From Chloroflexi bacterium TSY (GTDB taxonomy: Bacteria > Chloroflexota > Anaerolineae > Caldilineales > Caldilineaceae): a stretch of DNA of 50,458 nucleotides. The DNA lies in the NCBI GenBank assembly GCA_019217005.1, contig JAHBNG010000112.1, positions 1 to 50,458 of the forward strand, read 5' to 3'. A model generated the notes under the pieces. The model searched no databases, was not told the DNA's origin, and worked only from the letters and a program-made list of their open reading frames with translations. Below, piece by piece: positions 9,149-18,366 of this stretch (position 1 is the first letter of the stretch; each line of letters starts with the position of its first letter). The position numbers and the translations under genes were made by a program.

Positions 9149-9265
9149 TTACATCGACACCTGAGCAGTTGACCTGCATCGTGTCCACCTTTTTGCGCCG
9201 ATACAGGAGAGCCACGTGCCTTCCAGAGGTCGCGATGTCAGTAAATTGTAGAGGTGTCGATGTAA
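9149..9265. repeat. 117-bp imperfect palindrome with perfect 14-base ends
   Basis: TTACATCGACACCT at 9149-9162 pairs exactly with 9252-9265. The arms stay similar for about 40 bases inward, so nearly the whole unit can fold into one hairpin. It is non-coding and sits in the 376-base gap after the AraC gene. It could be a MITE or a structured RNA; no target duplication is clear. Confidence 0.45.
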
Positions 9266-9365
9266 TAAAACAGTACAAGCCATGTGCGGCTACAAGCACG
9301 CCCCTACGTTGATGAACAACTGGCTCACTTGCGAGAGAAAACGAGCTAGCAAGATAATAGAGAAT

Positions 9366-9387
9366 AGTCGAGCCGCGCGGCTCGACT
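9366..9387 (-). terminator. 22-base perfect palindrome after tetR
   Basis: AGTCGAGCCGCGCGGCTCGACT is fully self-complementary and lies 22 bases beyond the stop of the minus-strand TetR gene. A short T-rich stretch follows on the plus strand. It is most likely a (bidirectional) terminator. Confidence 0.5.
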
Positions 9388-9408
9388 TTGTTCCGTCTCT
9401 TCACTCTA

Positions 9409-10032
9409 TCAATTTTTATCCTCAGGGGACGTTTGTCTTGCACCCTGAAATACCTCATCTAATTGCCCCTTCAACAAACTCTCATTGACAAGCGTCCTGG
9501 CAAACTCCCTGAAAATTCCATCCATGACTTCTGCCTCAATGGGCAGTTGATCATTCAGCCAGCTTTCGAGAAGCGCCAGATAGCCACCGGCTACAAAAGT
9601 GGTAAAGGCCTCAACGCTGGCTTCGTTCTGTTCGCGGTGCTTCTTTATCGAGTCAACCTGTTCATAGATAGTTGCCAGGTGCGCTTTCATATCCTCTAGC
9701 AATTCATTGAAAATGCGCGACAACCCAATTTTTATCAACTCATCCTGCTGCTTGCCTTTTAAAAAGGGGGATTGGGTGCTGACAGCCTTAAACTGTGCAT
9801 GGTCACCCGTCTCCAAAAACTGAGCAACCTCAGCAATATTGGCATGCTTGATGACATCTCTGGCACCTTCATTGATGGCGTCAAGCAGTAGCTCTTCTTT
9901 GCTCTCGTAGTGATTGTAAAAGGTATAGCGCGATACGTCGGCTGCTTTGCAGATATCCGTAATAGAAATATCGTCAAAATCGTGGGTCTTGTTGAGTTCG
10001 ATTAGGGCATCTCGAAGCCATTCACACATCAA
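9409..10032 (-). CDS. TetR family regulator with shortened N-terminus
   Basis: 207 residues. The DNA-binding helix-turn-helix is clear (FDDISITDICKAADVSRYTFYNHY), and the rest is an alpha-helical ligand domain of TetR_C-8-like type. The protein starts almost at helix 1 (MMCEWLRDAL), about ten residues shorter than usual. The apparent TTG start lies 3 bases after the stop of the ltrA pseudogene. Either the N-terminus was lost in a rearrangement or the gene depends on translational coupling. In the second ltrA locus (41.5-43.4 kb) the order is tetR then ltrA, whereas here ltrA comes first. Confidence 0.75.
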   Translation of the reverse strand: MMCEWLRDALIELNKTHDFDDISITDICKAADVSRYTFYNHYESKEELLLDAINEGARDVIKHANIAEVAQFLETGDHAQFKAVSTQSPFLKGKQQDELIKIGLSRIFNELLEDMKAHLATIYEQVDSIKKHREQNEASVEAFTTFVAGGYLALLESWLNDQLPIEAEVMDGIFREFARTLVNESLLKGQLDEVFQGARQTSPEDKN

Positions 10033-10035
10033 CGT

Positions 10036-11165
10036 TCAATCGGTCTTACGGCCGCGCCAGGGCAAGTCCACGACAATTTGTACGACAAAGAGAACGGCTA
10101 TCAGTGCCACAAATTGGGTTGGGGTCAGCGCGGAACCAAAGACCGCAATCAGCAAGACCGCGCCTGCTGCCGCAAAACGCCAGAGCGCGCGCCGATCATT
10201 GCCTAGCCCACCGTCATCTCGTTCAGTTACCTCGTCGATAAACGCCACAGCGATCAGATAAAGTATGATCGCCGCGGCATAGAGCCAACGATATTCGGGC
10301 TTGACTGCATAGCTTAGATTCGGAAAAGATTAGCTTCTTGGCCGCCATACCAAATGCCGTGATCCCTATCGCCAACGGTAAGTGCGAAAAGAGCCAGACC
10401 GCGAAATTGCGCCTCTCTGACATATCCAGCTTGGAACCGGCCACGTCATCAAAATAGAGCCACCACAGGCCATAGGTCACGGTTAATCCGCCGCAGCTAA
10501 ACCAGAAGATGGGCCACGTCATGCGGATTGACGTGTTTTTGGTAATGATCTTGATAAAGCTTTCTCCCAGAACAATAATCGTAAAGATGCCAAATCGCTC
10601 GGAGAGATGTTCAAGATCAAACGGTACTAACAGCCTGCGTTCACGCGCACCAGGCAATATGAGCGGCATCAAATCAACCCCCATACCTACGACCCAGAGC
10701 AGATAGTTGAATGGTGCCGGTACAAAAGCTGAGGCGAGCCAAAAGAGCGCCGCGACCGAGAACCAAAGGATAACGTCTGTCGCGACCGGTCGCGCAGACT
10801 CAATATGCACCCAGGCACGTACATACATCAGAATTTGTATGATCCGGACGACAACAAAACTGAGCGCAAATTGAGCAGAGAGGTCACCGAATGCGCCCTG
10901 AACGCTCAGACCTTACGTTGCGATGGCAAAAATTTGTATCAAGACAAGGGCGCGATGCCAGATATCATCTACGACAAAGCGATTGACAAAGAAGGTGGTG
11001 CCGGACCACGCCCACCAGAGAGATATTATGACTGAGCAAGTTGCCCATCTGAATAACAATGGTCACATAGACGAGGTCGTAGAAGAGCTCCAGCCAAGAT
11101 ACCTTGCGTTCTCCTTCCTCATCAAGCTCGGTAAACAGCACAGGCGGTCGCCAAATTGAATGCAT
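10036..11165 (-). pseudogene. ltrA: Broken low-temperature-requirement protein A (ltrA) gene
   Basis: Pieces in three frames align along the full length of the intact LtrA at 42218-43417. The N-terminus has VSWLELFYDLVYVTIVIQMGN. A deletion of roughly 14 codons then shifts frame before WWAWSGTTFFVNRF. A TAA stop interrupts the segment near 10914 (FAIAT-stop-GLS). A further frameshift near 10320 separates GITAFGMAAKKL from the last membrane segments (AAGAVLLIAVFGSALTPTQF). Intact homologues are multi-pass membrane proteins of unclear function. At least three lesions, one of them a real deletion, make this a true pseudogene rather than only sequencing error. Confidence 0.8.
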
Positions 11166-11284
11166 GCTAATCAGGCTCCATTAGTTTGATGTGAATGGGA
11201 TGTAAGCACCAGTATAGATGACGACACAGAGGGTTTCAAATTTTCATAATATTACATTTTGCGCTCCATTGATTTGCCCTCAAA

Positions 11285-11342
11285 TCAATTTAACATATAT
11301 TGCTCTCGATAGGCAGAAGGCGTTAGCCCTACTTTCTTTGTA
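11285..11342 (-). pseudogene. 3' stump of an AraC regulator cut by IS4 copy A
   Basis: Reading away from the insertion element, the last codons give KKVGLTPSAYREQYMLN followed by TGA. This matches the C-terminus of the AraC protein at 43467-44390 (KKVGTTPSAYREQYLLNR). The match stops abruptly at the terminal repeat of the IS element at 11343. The rest of the gene is not on the far side of the IS, so a deletion accompanied or followed insertion. Confidence 0.7.
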
Positions 11343-12839
11343 CTTTACTTTCTGGTAAAGGCTTGAGTGACAAAGGGCAAACCGAAAGGGGCGGAAAAAA
11401 GAATCCACCCTGAAAATAACGGGATAAAATGTAAAAATAGTGCTCGGCTAGTTTAAGCAGCGGCATTGAGGCGGCGATGAGCGAGAACGCCTTTAGGGAA
11501 ATGGTGTGAAACCGAGGCCTTTTTCCGAAAGTCAGGGTCGAGTTGGTCAGGAGTTGGAAAAAGAGCACTCGAGAGAACACGGCGCAGCCTGCCGGGAGTG
11601 GTTGAGGCTCGAGCCCAGTAGCCAGTCGGTATGGGAGGAAGAGAAGCGGCTAAATGGGAAAGAAGATTGCCAGCAAGCAGCCCCAGTTCAGGTAAGCGGA
11701 AACAAGCCTCATCGGCATGAACAAATTGACGATGTAAGCCAATCATCTGCTTGGAAGCCAAGGGGGGAGGTTCAACAGGCCAGCGTTCCAGGTAGACAAG
11801 ATAAATGGTTTCAGGCTGCAAAGTCATAACGGTCGCCAAAACCAAAGGTGTGTTGTAGGCCGGATCCTGAATGACGTAAATCGAGTAGGTACGGTTGGCT
11901 GTATCCACCTTGGTTGTTCTGGGGACGAGATTGTGCCATGCTTGATAGCAAATCAGGCGACCACTATAGAGAAAGCGACCAGACGAGTCCGGAGTTGTAG
12001 CCTCGAGTCGCTTTCCCTTATAGCTGCGAGAGAGCGGTCGCACAATATCACCATATTCAGGTGGTCTGCCTTTTTCTTTGCGTTTGGGGAACTCATTGCG
12101 GCGCACTGTGCAGTTAATCGCTTCCCGCAGGACAAATCGGTCTATGCCGCTTTCTAGCATTTCTCTGATTGTAAACCCGGCATCGACCACCGCCACTTCG
12201 TCTGACTCCAGTGATTTCTTCGTCTCTTTCAGCAGCTTTTTCCGAAACTCACTTTCCTTTGTTCCAACCGTGCATCTCATGATTGCCTTGAGCAGTGGCA
12301 CTCGCTTCCCGCCTATCTCCCCCGAGCTTATCATCACTCCAAAGATGAGCGCGGGCAATGCCCGACGAGCCGTTGAGTTATAGAGTCGGTTCACTTTCCC
12401 TTGCAGCTTCGGTCGCCAGAACCCTGTGATATCTATGCTTTTCACTCGGTACCCTTCTAACTTTTTTGCCTCCCATTCCCCTTTCCACTTCTTCTTGCCA
12501 CGACCCCAGCAGACTTGTGATATCCCATGATCCATATCGAAAGCTCCACCAGCTTCGCCGGAGCTCCTCATCTTCAAACCCGCTTTCTTTCAATGCGCTA
12601 TGGATTGCTCCTCGACTTTTCAGAAACGACCCATTCAGCATTGCCCACATCAGACGCATTACATTTACGTTTGTTCCCATCGGCGTTACTTGCAATACAT
12701 TCATCAGTACTGCTATAGTTATTTCTGGCGCGGTTAGCATTCCTTCCTCCTTTTTGGGTTCTCTACCTTTTGGATGAACTGCTAACCGCTTTTTGTCACA
12801 TTTCTCACCTCATCTCTTTTCTTTTACCAGAAAGTAAAG
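11343..12839 (-). mobile_element. IS4-family insertion sequence, copy A
   Basis: 1,497 bp bounded by the inverted repeat CTTTACTTTCTGGTAAA. The transposase is on the minus strand. A near-identical copy B lies at 29059-30560 in the opposite orientation. Flanks do not show a convincing target duplication, and the araC gene on the left is not continued on the right, which suggests a later rearrangement. Confidence 0.85.
11453..12740 (-). pseudogene. IS4-family transposase, frameshifted (copy A)
   Basis: The frame is split near 12465. An N-terminal piece begins MLTAPEITIAVLMN, and the larger piece carries the catalytic core: first Asp in VAVVDAGF, second in YVIQDPAYN, and the IS4 signature Y-2-R-3-E-6-K in YLERWPVEPPPLASK. 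Copy A has one extra G in a G-run compared with copy B. Removing it gives 1,287 bases, exactly 429 codons, as one continuous ORF. The frameshift is therefore either a recent mutation or a homopolymer sequencing error. Confidence 0.8.
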
Positions 12840-12852
12840 GTAAAGTAAAAGA

Positions 12853-12946
12853 ATGAAAAGGAAACGAAACTTCAAAAAAGCGGACGATAAAGGGACGGAA
12901 GAGTTGGAAATCAAGCTGGGAGAAGCGCTGCCAGCGGATCATATAA
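12853..12946 (+). pseudogene. Left fragment of the element interrupted by the IS3-family insertion
   Basis: About 94 bases lie between IS4 copy A and the IS3 element and end in TATAA, the target duplication. Rejoined to the sequence at 14562, one reading frame passes the junction as SGSYNGRIGQMEERL and continues into the IS1182-type transposase. The match to known transposases upstream of the junction is weak, so origin is inferred. Confidence 0.35.
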
Positions 12947-13005
12947 TGACCCCAAAAAGAGGACCAAGTGTTAAGATAGAGAAAATGAGTGAAAAGAGGG
13001 GTCAA

Positions 13006-14247
13006 ATGAACCAAAAACGAAAGCAGTATAGCGATGAATTTAAGTTTCGAGTGGCACTGGAAGCGATGAAGGAGGAAAAGACGCTGAGCGAACTCTCAAG
13101 TCAGTATAAAGTGCATACAACACAGATAAGTAACTGGAAACGGGAGTTGAAAGAGAACGGAGCAAGCCTATATAGCCAACAAAAGAATCAAAATCGTCAG
13201 AGCGAAGAGGGGTTAGTGTCAGAATTATATGAGCAAATAGGTCGCCTCAAGATGGAATTGGAGTGGGTGAAAAAAACAGTAGCAGCAAAAGTCGGGTACA
13301 AATTTTTCATGCAAACAGAGGGCTGCTCTAGGATTTCACCCCTTATGGTCATTTTTTGTACCCGACTTTTGCCGTAGCTGAAAAAAAATCTGAACTCTTC
13401 AGTTGAGGCGAAGCGGGCAATGATAGAGCCAGAGCATGAAGGGATCAGCATCCGGAGGCAGTGTGAATTAATCGGGTTGAATCGGTCAAGTTGGTACTAC
13501 AGAGCAGTGGGAGAGAATGAGTACAATCTGGAACTGATGAGGCTGATTGATAAGGAGTATACGCAGAATCCGTTCTATGGCTATCGACGGATCACGGCAG
13601 TTCTGCAACGGGCTGGTCATGAGGTGAACAAGAAACGAATTGCGCGGCTGATGCAGAAGATGGGATTACAGGCAATCTATCCCAGGTCAAAAGCTCGTCT
13701 AGCCTCCAAGGAGCATCGCATCTATCCCTACCTGTTGCGAGATGTGGAGATCAGCCATGGAATCAAGTCTGGAGCACAGATATTACCTATATACCGATGC
13801 CCAAAGGGTTTATGTATCTGGTCGCTGTAATTGACTGGTATAGTCGGTTTGTTCTAGCCTGGCAGCTCTCGAACACCCTTGATGGTTCCTTCTGTTTAGA
13901 GACCTTGCACGAGGCACTCGAACAGGGAAAACCAGAAGTGTTCAATACGGATCAGGGGAGTCAATTTACGGCGCTAACCTTCACCTCTGCTTTAGAGTCA
14001 GCTGGAATCCAGGTCAGCATGGACGGACGGGGCCGCGCTCTCGATAATATCTTCGTCGAGCGGCTTTGGCGCACTGTCAAGTATGAAGATATCTATCTCC
14101 AGCGCTATGAAACCGTTCCTGCTTTAATCCAAGGCTTACAGCTCTACTTTCACTTTTTACAACTATGAGCGGCTTCATCAGTCCCTTGACTATCAGACGC
14201 CAGCTGAGATCTATTTTGGGCACAACGCTCTTTTTCCTGTTCTCTGA
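13006..14247 (+). pseudogene. IS3-family transposase orfA/orfB, interrupted
   Basis: OrfA begins MNQKRKQYSDEFKFRVALEA (start 13006, GAGGGG site) and encodes the helix-turn-helix and a leucine-rich coiled coil up to ELEWVKKTVA. The A-run at 13381-13388 is the expected site of -1 translational frameshifting into orfB. OrfB has an HTH-21-like region (YGYRRITAVLQ) and the DDE core (AVIDWYSRFVLAW, FNTDQGSQF, NIFVERLWRTVKYE). Three lesions are visible: a 90-bp element at the orfA/orfB junction, a one-base loss near 13759 (before NQVWSTDITYIP), and an extra T near 14155 (before NYERLHQSLDYQTP). It cannot make a full transposase as written. Confidence 0.8.
13284..13373. mobile_element. 90-bp miniature inverted-repeat element in IS3 orfA/orfB
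   Basis: The ends are GCAAAAGTCGGGTACAAA and its exact complement (18 bases), with one mismatched outer base. GTAGC is duplicated on both sides (13279-13283 and 13374-13378). Removing element plus one duplicate restores the IS3 reading KKTVAEKKSE across the slippery A-run. It has no coding capacity. Confidence 0.85.
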
Positions 14248-14556
14248 TTGTCTCAAACGGCTGAACCATTTTGTCAAGACGGCAAATTTTCCTCTTTTTT
14301 TGATTCTGCGGAAAAATTTGCCATCGCCGACCTCGCTGCATAATCTGAGGTGATATGCATTGTTCTTACACGTTTTATTGTTCGGTGCATTCGATGCTTG
14401 ACAAAATAATTCTGCCGTGAGGGTCACCATTACCAGGAAAAAGGCCGAGAATAGTAACTTTTTATGTCTACTTGTTGCGTAACACCTTTACTTTACTTTT
14501 ATCTGCCTTTCTCTATCTTATTTTTCCCCTTTCGTGGTCTTGACATTTGGGGTCAC

Positions 14557-15453
14557 TATAATGGTCGAATCGGCCAAATGGAAGAACGTTTGACAGCAGA
14601 GATAGAGCGATTGTTTAAGCTTGCAGAAGAGGCGGATGGAAGAGATGATGAGCTTGACATTGAGAATGAAATCCAAAGACGCCAGAGCAAGCTGAAGAAT
14701 CTGGCTCAAGCTAAAGCGATTCTGGATGCACGAGCCGCAGAACGAGATGCGATTGCGGCAGCGGAATACCAGGAAAAGTTGAAGGCACGGCAAGAAAAGG
14801 AAGAGCGTACAGGCAGGAAGAGTCGGGGACGCAAACCCAAGCCGCCCCAAAAGGATCCCCGAGAGAACGATCAATACAACTTCACGGACCCTGATTCTCG
14901 AATTATGCAGAATGGCAACAAGAAAGGCTTTGAGCAGTGCTACAACGGACAAGCAGCCGTTGACCAGGAGAGTCGCCTGATTGTCGGGAACATCCTCTCT
15001 AACCATCCCAATGACAAGCTTGAGGCGATCCCCGTTGTAGATGCCATCCCCCAAGAGTTGGGAAGACCAGATGCGGCGGCTTTGGATAATGGCTACATGA
15101 GTCCAACCAACATTGACGGGTTGGAAGAGAGGGGCATCACTCCTTACATTGCTGCTGAGCGCGATAGTCATCATTTCGATTTGGATTCTCTTATGGGTGA
15201 TGATGAACTGGAACCACCGCCAGATAATGCTAACCACATTGTCAAAATGATTTATTCCCTCAATACTGAAGCTGGCAAAGCCGTATACAAATTACGCAAG
15301 AGCACCGTTGAACCTGTTTTCGGCATTATCAAAGAGGTGATGGGCTTTCGTCAGTTTTCCCTGCGCGGCTTAGCTGCTGCCGCTGGCGAATGGAATCTGG
15401 TTTGCCTTGCTTATAACTTGAAGCGCCTTCATGTTTTGGGTCCTCTTGCTTGA
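14557..15453 (+). pseudogene. IS1182-family transposase, 5'-truncated
   Basis: Homology starts around 14562 (YNGRIGQMEERLTAEIE) and runs to the stop. It shows the charged helical linker typical of IS1182 transposases, then QYNFTDPDSRIM and GYNGQAAVD-like YNGQAAVDQES (second catalytic Asp region), ADNGY-like ALDNGYMSPTN, and the C-terminal Glu region STVEPVFGIIKEVMGFRQF. The N-terminal half with the first Asp is missing. The upstream in-frame codons 14464-14556 belong to the IS3 end, so an ORF from 14464 would be a chimera. Not functional. Confidence 0.75.
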
Positions 15454-15635
15454 TTTTGCGCGCCCACAACCTGGGCCGACAATCCGATTTCGGGCTATAT
15501 GGCTCTTTTTATATGCTTTTATGTCAACCTGAAGCTCGATACCACTCATCCTTTGCAGCTTATTGTGTCATCTAGATCTCAAATACATGCTCCCTTGTCT
15601 CTCCGACAAGCTGCTAGTCAAAGGCAATAAACTAA

Positions 15636-15842
15636 ATGATGAAAATTCTCGGCATCTTGTTGATCGCAGGTTGTCTGCTCACCGGCTTAATCTCTTACAA
15701 CGCGTTGGCGGTACCCCACTATGATCTCGATCCCGTCTCGGTGCTGGCATCCTTGCTTAATATTACTATCCAATCCTTGGGCTATGTCAGTGGTGTTTTG
15801 AGCGTCGTTTTGCTGATACTGGGCGTCTCCATTTTGCGATAG
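15636..15842 (+). CDS. Small two-helix membrane protein
   Basis: 68 residues with two hydrophobic segments (about residues 3-22, ILGILLIAGCLLTGLIS, and 46-67, LGYVSGVLSVVLLILGVSIL). The first could also be read as a signal peptide with GCL near the end, but the lipobox fit is poor. No strong ribosome site precedes it. No family recognised. It follows the IS graveyard directly and may be cotranscribed with the tiny ORF at 15852. Confidence 0.45.
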   Translation: MMKILGILLIAGCLLTGLISYNALAVPHYDLDPVSVLASLLNITIQSLGYVSGVLSVVLLILGVSILR

Positions 15843-15851
15843 AGGAACAAT

Positions 15852-15950
15852 ATGGATTCACTCACCAATTTTACGAACATTTTTCTCGAAGGAACATCGG
15901 ACTATCTATTGCGCTTCCGCGGGCTAGATCTTTCTAAGAGGGTGTTTTAA
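15852..15950 (+). CDS. Very short ORF (32 residues), possibly a truncated gene
   Basis: It starts with ATG behind AGAGGAA, nine bases after the stop of the 68-residue gene, and reads MDSLTNFTNIFLEGTSDYLL before ending in a basic tail and TAA. The spacing suggests a second cistron. The abrupt end suggests the rest of the gene has been lost. No family recognised. Confidence 0.25.
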   Translation: MDSLTNFTNIFLEGTSDYLLRFRGLDLSKRVF

Positions 15951-16062
15951 AATTACCTATACTGTTGACAGATGGATAAGCCGGACGGTATGATCCACAC
16001 GAATGGCAAACTGTAGCTGTTTAGGCGTTCGATGAATCAAGAGCCTGAAAGGAAATCAATTT

Positions 16063-16743
16063 ATGTCATTTATGGAAAAGACTTTACGCGAAACGGTTGC
16101 GGAATATGAAGTCCGTATCCCAATGAGCTATCAAGAATATCAAAATGCGTTTGACGAAGACGTTCATGCCGAGTGGGTAGATGGAGAGGCTATCATTTTT
16201 ATGTCTGCAGCAACACGACATCAGATTATCGTTACGTATCTCATTCAATTACTGAAAAACTATATTGAATTTTTTCGACTGGGTGAACTATTGTCTGCAC
16301 CCTATGAAATGAAGGCATCTCCACAAGGCAATGCGCGCGAGCCAGATATTCTTTTTGTGAAAGCAGAGAATAAAGGTTATTTGGAAGAGCAGCGCCTGGC
16401 AGGGACAGCAGACTTAGTGATTGAAGTCGTGTCACCAGAAAGCGCCAAACGTGACAATGAAGATAAATTCGCTGAATATGAAGCAGCCGGAATCCAGGAA
16501 TATTGGATTGTCGATTCACGTCCTGAACACGAAAACATAGAATTTTGGGTATTAGATGAGCATGGTCGCTATCAATCGATGCCCGTCGCGAACGACATTT
16601 ATCACTCGACTGTGTTATCCGGTTTCTGGCTCAACACAAAGTGGATTTGGGATACCGAGCAGTATGGTGCCCTTGCTGCGTTTGCAGAAATTGCCGGCCT
16701 TCCACAAGAAATGATCGATTTACTTCAACGAGGTGCGGAATAG
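16063..16743 (+). CDS. Uma2 family endonuclease-like protein
   Basis: 226 residues with the Uma2 (DUF820) layout: EWVDGEAI near residue 40, REPDILFVKAEN near 105, the catalytic-like DLVIEVVSPES near 120-130, and KFAEYEAAGIQEYWIVD. These match a PD-(D/E)xK-type nuclease core. Members are abundant in Chloroflexota and cyanobacteria; their cellular role is unsettled. It is not next to a recognisable defence gene. The upstream gap holds a possible weak promoter only. Confidence 0.85.
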   Translation: MSFMEKTLRETVAEYEVRIPMSYQEYQNAFDEDVHAEWVDGEAIIFMSAATRHQIIVTYLIQLLKNYIEFFRLGELLSAPYEMKASPQGNAREPDILFVKAENKGYLEEQRLAGTADLVIEVVSPESAKRDNEDKFAEYEAAGIQEYWIVDSRPEHENIEFWVLDEHGRYQSMPVANDIYHSTVLSGFWLNTKWIWDTEQYGALAAFAEIAGLPQEMIDLLQRGAE

Positions 16744-16763
16744 TCTGACACCAAATACTCTTC

Positions 16764-17787
16764 TCATTCTCGAGTTGCCAATGGAAAGCGAGGAACCACA
16801 GTCGGATTCACAATATTCTCCTCTAACGGCCAATACCCACTCAAAACATCCACGATATTCTCAATCGCCGTCGCATAGATATCCTCACTGGCCTGCACCG
16901 ATCCAGCCGCAACATGAGGCGTCAAGATCACGTTCTCCATGCCAGTCAGCGGGTGCAAATTGGGCGGAATCTGTTCCAAAAAGATATCAATCATCTCATA
17001 GGTATCAATTCCCGCACCAGCCAGCCTCCCTGCCTGTAATGCTTCGATTAGCGCAGATTCATTCACTAACGCGCCACGCGAAGTATTGATTAAACACGCC
17101 GTCGGCTTCATCTTCTGTAAGGCTGCACCGTCGAACATGTGATACGTGGCCGCATTCAGTGGCAAATGCAGCGACACATAGTCGGCTTCGCGCAAGATTG
17201 TATCCAAATCCGTCATGATCACACCCAACGCGTCGGCTGTATCTGTGGGTGCCCGCATATTGTTCCGCGTCGCCAAGACGCGCATGCCAAAGCCGCGCGC
17301 CCGTTGCGCCATGTGAACCGCGCTACGACCAAATCCCACCAATCCGAGCGTTGTGCTACTGATGCGCTGATTCTGACCCGTGGCGCGTCGGGCGCGCAAA
17401 ATATCGCCCTCGGCCATCGCGTTTTGGGCCTCTGTCAGCTTGCGTCCCAGACTCAAGAGCATGGCCATCGCGTGGTCAGCCTGTTCCTCTACGCAGAAAT
17501 AGGGCGTGTTGGCAACAACAATCCCCAATTCGGTCGCTCGATCCACGGCAATTTTGTCAGTCCCAGTCCCTTGTCGTGCAATCACTCGACATTGGGTCAT
17601 CGCCTCAACCACATTGGCCGGCAACTCTGTGCCGATCAGCGCCACAACATCCGCGTCCTGCACATGTGGGATTAATGCCTCCGGTTCCTCCGCATCCACC
17701 ACTGTCACCAACAGACCAGCCGCGGCATAGGCAGCCAACTCTTTTTCACTGGGATGGAAAATTGGGGCGGTTAAGCGTACTATCTTG
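16764..17787 (-). CDS. D-2-hydroxyacid dehydrogenase, start displaced by a miniature element
   Basis: The body is a complete NAD-dependent D-isomer-specific 2-hydroxyacid dehydrogenase (phosphoglycerate/glyoxylate reductase type). It has the dinucleotide loop LGLVGFGRSAVHMAQRA, catalytic Arg in NTSRGALVNE, Glu in AGAGIDTYE and the His site LTPHVAAGS. The in-frame N-terminus KIVRLTAPIFHPSEKEL runs straight into a 155-bp element whose terminal bases supply a TGA stop, so no ATG remains upstream. A TTG at 17738 is the best surviving start, giving 324 residues. Before insertion, the frame joined MLFQYKIVRLTAP, in frame with an ABC permease relic. The enzyme may be N-terminally shortened or unexpressed. 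Confidence 0.75.
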
Positions 17788-17942
17788 GGGGTGGTTCAAA
17801 ATTAGGTTTACACTTTTGATATATAGACAAAAATCTATATGAGACCGTTTTCTCTCTGAGAACCGGCGAAATCAGAGAATATAAACGTTCTTTCTGTTTC
17901 TAAAAGTGTAAACCTATCTATCCAGCTAAAATGAACCACCCC
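17788..17942. mobile_element. 155-bp miniature element, copy 1
   Basis: Terminal inverted repeats GGGGTGGTTCA and TGAACCACCCC; subterminal AGGTTTACACTTTT repeats again near the other end in reverse. An 8-bp duplication CTATCTTG flanks it exactly (17780-17787 and 17943-17950). A second copy of the same length is at 21224-21378. Non-coding. Eight-base duplications are made by families such as ISL3, IS66 and IS1595, so a relative of one of these may mobilise it. Confidence 0.9.
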
Positions 17943-17950
17943 CTATCTTG

Positions 17951-18165
17951 TATTGAAAAAGCATAGAAATGGTCATATTCTCATCGCCACTCACAAAGAC
18001 AATCGAGTAGAGTAGTTCATTCCATGAAGGGGTAAATGAGAAGATGGCGGCAGTAATGATGCCGGACCACGACATGGGCAGCGTGATATGTACAATGGCA
18101 CCGATGCGGCTGGCTCCATCAACCTTGGCGCACTCTTCTGGCTCTTGGGGCAGGTTGGCGACATA
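17951..18165 (-). pseudogene. Relic of an ABC sugar transporter permease (EAA loop)
   Basis: The minus strand reads YVANLPQEPEECAKVDGASR and then IGAIVHITLPMSWSG, the classic EAA loop (EE-x2-A/C-x2-DGA-x8-I-x-LP) of MalG/UgpE-type permeases, followed by part of the last membrane segments. The protein is cut at both ends. Its frame continues into the dehydrogenase if the 155-bp element is removed, which implies a deletion that fused the two before the element landed. Confidence 0.7.
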
Positions 18166-18199
18166 TAAGAATTAGACTTGTCAACAAATTGGGACTGTA

Positions 18200-18228
18200 G
18201 TATATTGTATTTATTGTCAACAATATAC
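18200..18228. promoter_or_regulatory. Inverted repeat resembling a GntR-type operator
   Basis: GTATATTGT (18200-18208) and ACAATATAC (18220-18228) are exact complements around an 11-base core that contains ATTGTCAA. It lies between the permease relic (minus) and the NUDIX gene (plus). It may be a leftover control site of the lost transporter operon. Confidence 0.35.
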
Positions 18229-18366
18229 AAGCAGTCTACTTCAACAACCAATGACGTGTCAAAAAGCACTGGCCTCTCATCTTTATGGGGCTGAACAGCG
18301 CCTGCTCCAGATTATCAATGACAATCCTTTAGAAAAAGAATAGCTTCATCTATCAGAATCATACCC

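Larger units (their letters stand above)
12947..14556 (+). mobile_element. IS3-family insertion sequence inside an IS1182-type remnant
   Basis: 1,610 bp. The left end reads TGACCCCAAA and the right end is its complement TTTGGGGTCA plus one base. The similarity continues inward: TAAGATAGAGAAA occurs in both ends in opposite orientation. TATAA flanks the element at 12942-12946 and 14557-14561 as a 5-bp duplication. It carries orfA and orfB and is itself invaded by a 90-bp miniature element. The 310 bases after orfB contain a second inverted repeat (GGCAAATTTTCC near 14283 and GGAAAAATTTGCC near 14312). Confidence 0.7.

Noticed and set aside
18251..18343. 30-residue ORF beginning MTCQKALASH
   Set aside because: No ribosome site, no family likeness, and it lies in a region of relics; chance ORF is more likely.
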